In this document: piece by piece, positions 56,609 through 64,000 of the stretch
Position numbering within the stretch: position 1 is the first letter of the stretch
Layout of the letters: every line of letters begins with the position of its first letter
NCBI RefSeq assembly: GCF_035222485.1
Contig: NC_085921.1
Coordinates: 1,488,001 to 1,552,000 of the forward strand
DNA: 64,000 nt
Reading direction: 5' to 3'
From: Podospora pseudoanserina
Lineage: Eukaryota > Ascomycota > Sordariomycetes > Sordariales > Podosporaceae
Position numbers and translations under genes: made by a program
The notes under the pieces: model-generated
What the model saw: only the letters and a program-made list of their open reading frames with translations
Databases searched by the model: none
What the model was told of the DNA's origin: nothing

Positions 56609-58376
56609 ATGGGTGATTTTGGAAGAGGTTTGGCGGAATGATCGAGGGAAATATCGTGGGAAACCTTGACCAGAGTAGGGAAGGGATATACAGCAATTTC
56701 TTTGGTTACTAGCTGGGCTGATGACTATTCATTGTACTGTATGAGGTTCTTTGTAAAAAATACTTTATTCCACGTTCATTGAACACAATGCGTGAAAGAC
56801 CAGACCCAAGACATATCACAGCGAGAATTACCAGTCACAACTCCATTGTGTCTTCCTAGGGTAGTTGAAACCCCATCCACATCTCCCCGTACCCCTTCAC
56901 CCCCTCCCAGGCGGGCACACAACCAGCCTAGACCTTCACGTCGTTAATAATGAGGCCTGTGATAATCCCAAAAACCGTGCTACCTGGTGTTTTCCATATG
57001 CTCCTTACAATCCACGCCTGAGCAAAACGAAGCTATCTGTACTCCACGGCACTACCTTTAGTACTACAGCTCGTTACTGTATAAATCTCGCATGCTTCAC
57101 CCTATAAAGCGGCTTCATGATCCCATCCGATGGAATATCAACCCCAGCAGTATGCTCCACACTGATGTATCACCTCTCAACTTGCTCGATAACCCACTTG
57201 TATATGAAATTGATACACCTGGTCCTGGCGAGGATCCGCTCCGGTTGTACATAGACAGTTCATAGAACTTGAAGATCAGATCCGAATTGAGTCGGTGTGT
57301 GTGGTGTTCTAATATATTGATTACTGTATTGTTAAGTGCGAAAAGACCTAAATCCATGAGATATTGGAGATCGTCGAATCTTATTATTCTAGCTATTTTG
57401 TTGGGCAACTTCTTGGCATGCCAGTAGCTATCTTCTAGGCCATTTGACTGCTTCCTCACGGCTTACGTTTTCAAGCGTAGATGAAGTCTTCGAATGTTGA
57501 AATAAACATGATTAAAAGGGTTGAAGTATGGGAAATGCATGGTCTTTTGGTACATTGATATGGGGACAAAAAGGGGGGTTGCCCGGGAGATAAAAAGGGG
57601 GTGTAAACAAACATCCCCTATCCTCCGAGTGCGAAATTGTTACTAATCTGCACCACCACAAACCGAACACATGAGCAAAATAAAATGCTTCTTTCCCTGT
57701 ACTGTTGATGCTACATGATATCTGTACGTCATATTCCCATCTGAACCGTTGAAGACAACACATACGCTGCCTCTGCATTGGGTCTACTCCAGGCTTTTAC
57801 TAATGACTGGGCTGTTGTTATTGCTCAACAATACGAAGAAATACAGACGAAAGGTGGCAGGTGGGAAGGTAAGTTGTTAGACTCACCGAAGAGATTGCGT
57901 AAGAGTTTTCCGAGTCTATGAAGACAATACATAGTTCCACGTGATGCCCTAAGAGTCAAAGACAACAATACGACCATGGCACTTGCCCCAATAGCAATTA
58001 CAGGAAAAAGAGGGCACGTGCGCACAAGAAAATGTCTTCTTATCTAGACTTATGGAAGACCTAATTTCCGCCTTATTTGAGAGAATAAAGACAATACGTC
58101 GTTGTTCGTCTGAAGTCCAAGGCAACACGGCTTTGGCACTTGCCTTGATAGAAAAACGCTCGGGCCACTTGAGAAGACTCTCTGGTATATATATTTCGTT
58201 CCTATGGCTTTTTCTCCCTCTCTTCCTCTCTTTTTCTCTTCTTCACAGCTCTCACATTGGAAGTTTTCTTTTCGTCTTGAAGCCACTATTTTCTTGTCTT
58301 GAAGCTACTTTTTTTGTCTTCACCCGTTTTTGTCCCACAATTAACGTGAAAATACCTAACATCAAGCATTGCCAAG
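56609..58376. other. A/T-rich spacer between modules F and G
   Basis: About 1.8 kb, clearly richer in A/T and TpA steps at 57.1-58.1 kb than its surroundings, as in RIP-mutated relics. A minus-strand frame at 57459-57115 (114 residues) has no family I recognise. Two similar stretches (around 57930-58000 and 58070-58140) share words such as aagacaatac and ggcacttgcc and look like a decayed direct repeat. The last 180 bp form a pyrimidine-rich leader for module G. Confidence 0.5.
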
Positions 58377-59084
58377 ATGTACCAGTATCAGGCCAGTCCC
58401 ACCGAGCTCGCCCTCATAGGCCGTGTAAGTCTTCCCTTCAACCATCAACCCACCCGCCATGAGATCTCAAAAGCTAAACCCCTCTGCGGGACCACATCGC
58501 CCCTCTTATGGACCCCTACCTCACCATCACCAACCGGCCCCCCACCGTCACCCACCTACACATGTTCACTCCCATCTAGAGCACCCTCTCGGAAAAGTTG
58601 ACTGAGTTTGACTTCAAAGCCCCGACCGAAAAGGCCAAGAACATCCCCGACATCCTCGAGAGCGCCAACACGGCCCTCGCCCAGATCACCAGCACCTCCA
58701 GCCTCTCCCTCCACGGGAACTTTGCCGCTCTCGAGACGATCCGGAAGATTCTTACTTACCGCGCTATTTTGCGCGCTTGTTTGGTGCCGCGCGGGCGCGA
58801 ATCCAGAAGCGAGCACGCTCGTCCAACACATGTGCGGGTGTACGGGTGCTGAGGTGCTGAACGAGGTTTTTTCGGGGCTGGTTCTGTGGCAGATGGACTG
58901 GTTGATTTTCAAGGATGGGGGGGCTTGGTTAGAGGATCTGGGGGTCTTGGCTGCTGAGGAGGAGGTGGGTTTGGTTTGGGGGGAGGTTAGGAGGGTTTGG
59001 CAGAGCATGATTGCGAGGAAGAGGGTTGTTTTGTTTGGGAAGGAGCAGAGGGAGGCGGAGATGAGGGAGTTTAGGAGGATTTAG
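58377..59084 (+). pseudogene. Array module G, second region only, one frameshift
   Basis: Exon 1 is 58377-58424 (MYQYQASPTELALIGR), followed by GTAAGT and an intron to 58579 (CATCTAG). Exon 2 begins in phase 0 with STLSEKLTEFDFKA and has ANTALAQITSTSSLSLHGNF then AALETIRKILTY, the AL..M..VL element of the second region. No hairpin is present. Near 58750-58830 the reading moves to another frame, where it goes on as NPEASTLVQHMCGCTGAEVL, LVLWQMDWLIFKDGGAW and a charged end to 59084. No good intron explains the change, so it is read as a frameshift. Confidence 0.6.
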
Positions 59085-59961
59085 GAGGGTGGTAGGAGGG
59101 GGGAGGTAGAAGGGGTGGTTGGTGAATGATGATGAGGCTGGTACTTGGGATATTTGGTGGAGTTGTATTTTGGTGGGTTTGGTGTTTGGGTTGTTTTATA
59201 TCTGGGGTTTTTTGTTGCTGGTTTGGGGGGAGCGGGTTGAATGGTTATTTGGTTTCGTTGAAGCGCTGCAAAAGCGCCCGTCATCAACATGGTATTCGAA
59301 AGAATTTGAGATTAGTTGATATTGCCGCGGGATAACATTTGCCTGCCACGGCCACGGCCATGTTGTGCTTTCCTAGGTACTCATCCGAGCATTGAACATC
59401 AGACGCCTGAAGCCTGGTGACGACTCACCATATGACTAACAATGAACTTGGTGAGGATCACAATCTTGATGGCACTGGAGGAAGACGGCTGGTGGAAGGT
59501 GGAAAAGGGAGAGTTACTGGGGGACTGCTCCACGTGAAATGTTCTCACCAAGAAAGCGTGGCTAGGTGATCTTTCTGCAAGCAAGTGGGGATGATGGGGA
59601 TGAAGGCAAACAGTGCTTCAGATGGTTGCTCTCATCCTATCTCGCTGATGAAACCAGCAGTTCCCCATACAGTTGCAGGAGAGAAAACAGAGCAACAATC
59701 CACTAGCAAACAGTAGACTTGGTCTTTCACTGCCTCCCACTTCTTGCTACCATAGCCCTTGTATGTTCCGGCCCCTGGCTCTGTTGCCCCCTAACAGCAA
59801 CGACACGGTCTTATTGCTTTGTTTATATACATACCCACACCGCGAGCACCCAACAATATTCACTTTTTCTCGCAACATCTTCACCTCGCCTTCCATACGC
59901 CATCTCTGCAACAACATTGGCGGACTGCACTCAACACAACCCGACCGAGGTCATAGACCTG
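59085..59961. other. Spacer between modules G and H
   Basis: About 0.9 kb. The right 200 bp is a C/T-rich leader for module H. No coding signal was recognised. Confidence 0.5.
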
Positions 59962-60459
59962 ATGGATGACACCGATAACGATGTAATTTCCTTTGAAGCA
60001 TTTTTTCCATTCGAATGCTAACATTCATGTAGACGTCCTACGACCAAAAGGCCGCCATCTTAAAGCTAGTTTCCTCACTCCCAGACCAAGCACTGCTGGA
60101 AACCATCATCGAAGCCGCCACAGAGCACCCCCTCGTCGCCAACCTCCTCCAGCAAAAAGCCACCCGAGCTAAAAAAAAAAAAAAAAAAAAAAAGCTCGCC
60201 AATACTGAATGAATGACTAAGACGAAGACAATAGTCGACATTTTGACTGTTTACTGCAAGCATATGGATCATGACTGGGGTGTGACACAGCAACCGGAGC
60301 GCATTGGGGCGGAAAGTCAGGGATCTTCTCGACTCGATATTCGAAATTGTCACGAGGGACCCCTCGCACAGCAAGTGTGATGCTATTGAGGCGATGGTGG
60401 TGCTGTTCAGCAATTTGGTGTATGCTGGTCTTGGTCAGCCGAGGAGTGTGGCACTCTCG
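59962..60459 (+). pseudogene. Array module H, interrupted by a poly(A) run
   Basis: Exon 1 is 59962-59982 (MDDTDND), the intron 59983-60032 has GCTAACA and TGTAG, and exon 2 starts at 60033 in phase 0. The hairpin is clear: KAAILKLVSSLPDQALLETI then EAATEHPLVANLLQQ. It runs into A23 (eight Lys codons) and stops at 60210, 66 residues in all. The second region is found downstream in another frame: RKVRDLLDSIFEIVTRDPS, CDAIEAMVVLFSNLVYAG, ending at 60459. The two halves are no longer joined in one frame. Confidence 0.68.
60171..60193 (+). repeat. A23 homopolymer inside module H
   Basis: Run of 23 A in the coding strand, between GAGCT and GCTCGCC. The flanking GCT on both sides is too short to count as a target-site duplication. 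Confidence 0.9.
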
Positions 60460-60966
60460 ATTTGAGCAGTAGCCATAGTGATCGACGACTGTTCTTCCCG
60501 CCCTGACGTGGTGTACCATGGACAGGGCACAAGTTTCTAAGCAGGGGAATACGTAATGTCACTGGAGAGGATTTTACAGCTGTGTTGTATCCAGACTTCA
60601 ACAGAGCTTCGACATAATATCGTCAGTGAGGGCCGATATATCTCCCGATCTGATAAGAGCTTGCTTTACTTGACATCGAATTACAGAAACTGGCAATCTT
60701 TCAAAAACAACCAATAGGTATTACAAGATACTTGCAAAGCTGGTCTTAGTGTCTGTGATATGTCAATGGCCGTGGGAAGGCTCTTTCCCCGCCTTCCATT
60801 TATTGCCCCCTCGGTTGCTCCTGCCTTTTGTGAAAGCGATGCGACCCCGCGACCTCGCACTGTTTGTTTACTTTTGTGGGTGCTCAAATTTTCTCTGCTG
60901 CTTTTTCTCTCTTGCTCTTTCTGCCTTCTCTCCCCACCCAGCACTTCGACTTTCGCCACCATCACC
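60460..60966. other. Spacer and first copy of a duplicated leader
   Basis: About 0.5 kb. From about 60770 the sequence is a promoter/leader that recurs at about 61170-61360 (listed separately). Confidence 0.5.
60770..60966 (+). repeat. Duplicated promoter/leader, copy 1
   Basis: Shares ordered blocks with 61170-61360: a ggctctt..ccgccttccat block, a ttgctcctgcctt block and a gtgggtgc.aaatt.tct block, then a T/C-rich stretch just before the start codon. Copy 1 ends at an intact caccATGgcaaa. Confidence 0.7.
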
Positions 60967-61143
60967 ATGGCAAAGTACCAACCGGCCAAGCTGGAGGAGG
61001 CCGACACTTCTACACAGGTGGATAGATCACTTCACCGTCAGCTCAACACATCCAAGGTGGTGAGGACCAAAAGATGCGACCTCCGTGATCGAAGGGGTTT
61101 CATACAAATTCATGGATGTCCCTCCCATTGCGGTTCTCGTTGA
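60967..61143 (+). pseudogene. Array fragment I1: first exon only
   Basis: ATG at 60967 begins MAKYQPAKLEEADTSTQ, the same MA.(K/N) opening and acidic/Lys content as module J exon 1 (MANIKTETADEG). The following GTGGAT is a poor splice donor. No hairpin or second region follows before the next duplicated leader. The frame ends at 61143. Confidence 0.4.
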
Positions 61144-61169
61144 CTAGCCCGAAAAGCAGGGCATTGAGA

Positions 61170-61360
61170 TGTGAACGAGGGCTCTTCACCGCCTTCCATG
61201 GGCTCCTGCCTTCTTTTGCTCCTGCCTTGTTGCTCCTTCCGTTTTTAATTGGGCACAAAACGGCTCTCCTTGACCACACAATTTCACTGGGTTATTTTTC
61301 GTGGGTGCCAAAATTCTCTTCTCCTCCCTCATCTCTTTTTCGCCCATAATCAGCCAACCC
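61170..61360 (+). repeat. Duplicated promoter/leader, copy 2
   Basis: Diverged copy of 60770-60966. It ends at caccATAc where copy 1 has caccATGg, so the start codon is lost by G to A. A third, weaker copy precedes module J at about 61740-61811. Confidence 0.7.
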
Positions 61361-61450
61361 CTCAGTTCACCATACTGACCACGGCCCCCGAGTCAGGCGA
61401 GAAAGCGACCCCAGCCTCGAAGGAGGTTAAGGGAGTGGTTTATCCCAAGG
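61361..61450 (+). pseudogene. Array fragment I2: first exon with lost start codon
   Basis: From the ATA that replaces the start, the frame reads a charged exon (ESGEKATPASKEVKGVVYPK) and ends at a perfect donor GTAAGTCG at 61451, nearly the same donor as in module E. No domain follows. The start loss (TpG to TpA) fits RIP on the opposite strand. Confidence 0.45.
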
Positions 61451-61811
61451 TAAGTCGTCGCGCCGTACCTATATTTCCATGTCTTGAGAAGCGGAAGCTA
61501 ATAGTGTTTCTCAAGCGCCGTCGGTCCATTCGTCAGAGCGCTATGACCGTTTCGACTTCCATGTTTGTACCAGCTGTTTGCGGTTATCAGTGAGGACATC
61601 AGTGAACAGGCGGTCGGAGGTGCCCGTGAGAATGGTAGTCTCCAGGTCGGCACCTTCCTCAAGCCCCTGCCTCCCATCGCTCCTGCCACCCGTGGTCAGC
61701 GGCTCCTAAGGGCCTACACTAGGTTATTAGGCTACCTTTTTGTCCCCAGGAAATTGCTTCTCTCTTTTCTCTTCTACACCCCACATTCAACCTCGCACTC
61801 GCAGCCACCAC

Positions 61812-62522
61812 CATGGCAAACATCAAGACGGAGACCGCGGATGAGGGTGTGACTGCTGCCGACCCCGGCGTAAGTTCCTGTTCATTTCTAACGGAGTATT
61901 CAAGCGACTAACCGAATATTCGTGGCCATTCTAGGCTATCAAGAAAGCCCCATTTTCCATGGTGGAGTCCGAGTTGCGAGAGATCTTGGTGCTGGCCATA
62001 GATCGCCACCCCGCAATACATCCCATTGTCCAACGGCACCTTGACAGGCTTCGGGACAGCAATCTAGGCGGTTTCCAAGACGACTTTGAGAAAACCCGTT
62101 GCGAAGTTTACGCATGTGCTTCAGAGCCTTGTTATTCCGACCCCCAGGCAATCGGAGCATGCATCAAGCGATACTTTGAGAAGCTTCTGAACGTGGCTAC
62201 CTGAGAGTCACCATATGAGGTGAGGTATTCGGCGGTGGAGTGGTTACTTCGCGTGCTGGACCTACTTGTTTTCACCAGCGATCCTCATGACGTGAGAAAA
62301 GAGATCTGGAGCCATACAGATGGCTCTTGCTTGAAACTAGTGATGCTGGTTTGCCGCTTCAGAACTGCTGAGAGAGGTCGGCTCCTTCGCGATCACAACA
62401 GCCTGATCATGCTCAAGATGGACTTGATCACAGCGAATGCCAAGGATCTCCCCGAACTTCTTCGCGAATTCGAGCCAACTATCCACATTATTAAAAGCTG
62501 GAGAGCTGACTCAAGGGGCTAA
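61812..62522 (+). pseudogene. Array module J, one in-frame stop
   Basis: Exon 1 is 61812-61868 (MANIKTETADEGVTAADPG), the intron has GTAAGT and TCTAG, and exon 2 starts at 61935 in phase 0. The hairpin is MVESELREILVLAIDRHPAIHPIVQRHL. The second region has KRYFEKLLNVAT, then a TGA at 62202, and goes on in the same frame with YEVRYSAVEWLLRVLDLLVF, which lines up with YATKFVALDGMRAVLESI of module E, and a charged end at 62520. Everything except the TGA is intact. TGA would come from CGA or TGG by a single transition. A short product of 89 residues with the hairpin alone could still be made. Confidence 0.75.
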
Positions 62523-64000
62523 GGAAAATGAGGGAATGAACGGTGGGCCGGAGTTGGAGGCTGACCAGAGGAAACTACATTGCCGGAGTGCTCAAAGGAT
62601 TGCGAAGGACAAGGAACAATGGGAACAACCTGCAGATAGCTTCACTTTGAAGACAATCACAACCCCTCTTTCACTACCAGCTTCTCTGATGTGACACAAA
62701 CTCAAACCCCCATCTATCATCCCAATGACCATCCCACCACCGACGCAGCACATCTCACTAACTTGACAGCCACCAAAAAAGCACCCAGACCCAACCACGG
62801 CAGCCCCTTCCCAGAAAAGACAACCCCCACCCCAGCGTCGTATCCACCGACCCGACAACTCGGAACGCTGCCCATCAAAAGAGGCGTAGAGAAGTCAACA
62901 CACACACGCCGAACAACCCAACGAGCCTGACCGCCTACTTCGCATAGCCCGTCGTGAAATATAAAATCTCCTTACCTCCTCTCCGTCTACAGACTGTAGA
63001 ACCTGTTCATCATTGTCGCCCCTGCAGTCACAGCGCCATGATCAAAACAAATACACCAAAACAACCACCACCATCACCACCACCACCATCAAGTCCTACA
63101 GACAGTGAGTACACTCTTCAGCGACAGCACAATCGCGACCTCCTGGCCTTCACCCATCTACACAATGACGTCTTTCATAAAATTGTATAAAAGCCAAAGT
63201 CCAAACCCCTGTGTAACACCGACCCTCCCTCCCCCTTGTCCACACAGCATGACATAAAACCCTCCCCCTTAACTAACCCCTTCAACCCAGAACCAAATCA
63301 ACAAACCAATCCAACGCGCACCTACTTCCAACCGTTTCACAACATATCACCCTCCCCAGCCCAGTTACACAGCCCATATCACAACCCTGCCATCCCTCAT
63401 GCACCTACCCACCACCACCTCCAACAACAACCCATCCCCATTCACACATCCAACCCCGCCCTATCATTCATCATACACTTCTCACAATCACAAACCCAAA
63501 AACTCCAGACACCAATCATCCATTCATTCACCTCTACCCAACATCATCATCCGTTCATGACTCATCCGGCTGTCTCTTCGTACACATTCCCCCCATCTCC
63601 ATCATCATCATCTCGTGTCAAAAAGGCCATGCCATACTGCTGGTATCTTCTCCCCTACACACCCCGCTCATGAACTTCGTCAAGGTCTAATAACCTGTCC
63701 CAAAATGAAACCAACTAAAACCATCCATCCCAATATATCAACAAAAAAGCTTAACGGAAAGAGAAGAGAAGAAAAGAAATCATCGTAACCCACCCGCCCC
63801 CTTTGTACCCCGCTTGCTATGCCCGAGCCGACACAAAGACAGAAAATGCCACCATCCCGAAAAGCCCAAGCCCACAATGCCATGGTTTAACCCCAAAAGA
63901 AATGACAGCCATATAAAAAAGAAAATTTCGTCAAGTAAAGTATACAGCCCTGCCCTCTTCTCTCTCATGTTGTGTTTCTCAGTTTTCTTCCCTCTTGATA
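62523..64000. other. Right end of the window, no gene recognised
   Basis: About 1.5 kb, C/A-rich on the plus strand. An exon-like start at 63038 (MIKTNTPKQPPPSPPPPSS, followed by GTGAGT at 63105) resembles the array's first exons in style, but no in-phase second exon was found. The 63236-63673 frame is low-complexity Pro/His/Gln. Neither is called. Confidence 0.5.

Noticed and set aside
56609-58376. Transposon relic in the A/T-rich spacer
   Set aside because: No terminal repeats, no transposase or reverse transcriptase motif and no target duplication could be seen.
62954-63673. A further array module at the right edge
   Set aside because: A first-exon-like start and GTGAGT exist at 63038-63105, but the next acceptor is out of phase and no hairpin or second region follows.

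Overview
The window is nuclear DNA of a filamentous ascomycete, most likely a Sordariomycete (Sordariales-like). The evidence is the small 45-75 bp introns with GTRNGT donors, CTRAC-type branch sites and YAG acceptors, the fairly GC-rich coding DNA, and the gene set: Pot1, a fungal urease accessory protein, Med5/Nut1, a monocarboxylate-type MFS carrier, and a Zn(II)2Cys6 factor. No rRNA, tRNA, CRISPR array, plasmid feature or intact transposon was seen.

From 1 to 34.7 kb the window is ordinary conserved chromosome: importin alpha (cut by the left edge), divergent from the telomere-binding protein Pot1; then the cohesin subunit Scc3, UreD, the RNA polymerase III subunit Rpc4/Rpc53, an FAD monooxygenase next to an MFS carrier, a transcription factor with a C-terminal zinc cluster, a B-type mitotic cyclin, and the calcium-regulated mitochondrial aspartate/glutamate carrier. 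Pot1, Scc3 and cyclin B are all cell-cycle genes, and Pot1 and Scc3 each have an ACGCGT (MCB-type) box within about 100 bp of the start. Long gene-poor stretches flank the transcription factor (3.3 kb downstream, 6 kb upstream) and carry several microsatellites.

From 36.7 to 47.5 kb there are two decayed accessory genes (an F-box-like gene and a protein-kinase-like gene) followed by sound genes for a cystinosin-type transporter, a single-pass membrane protein and Mediator subunit 5.

From 48.2 to 62.5 kb lies the most unusual part: about ten head-to-tail modules on one strand belonging to one fast-evolving family. Most complete modules have a short charged first exon, a phase-0 intron, a helical hairpin with a motif like II..L...L......A..HPDI, and a second helical region with a motif like Y.TKF.AL..M..VL. 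By eye this layout resembles the nuclear proteasome tether Sts1/Cut8, but that is inference. Two copies look intact (one with a very long Ala-Gln-Gln tract, one lacking the first hairpin). The rest carry stops, frameshifts, a lost start codon, a 23-base poly(A) run, or are only promoter plus first exon. Several of the point changes fit CpA-to-TpA mutation, the signature of repeat-induced point mutation (RIP). This is a birth-and-death gene array, probably specific to this lineage.
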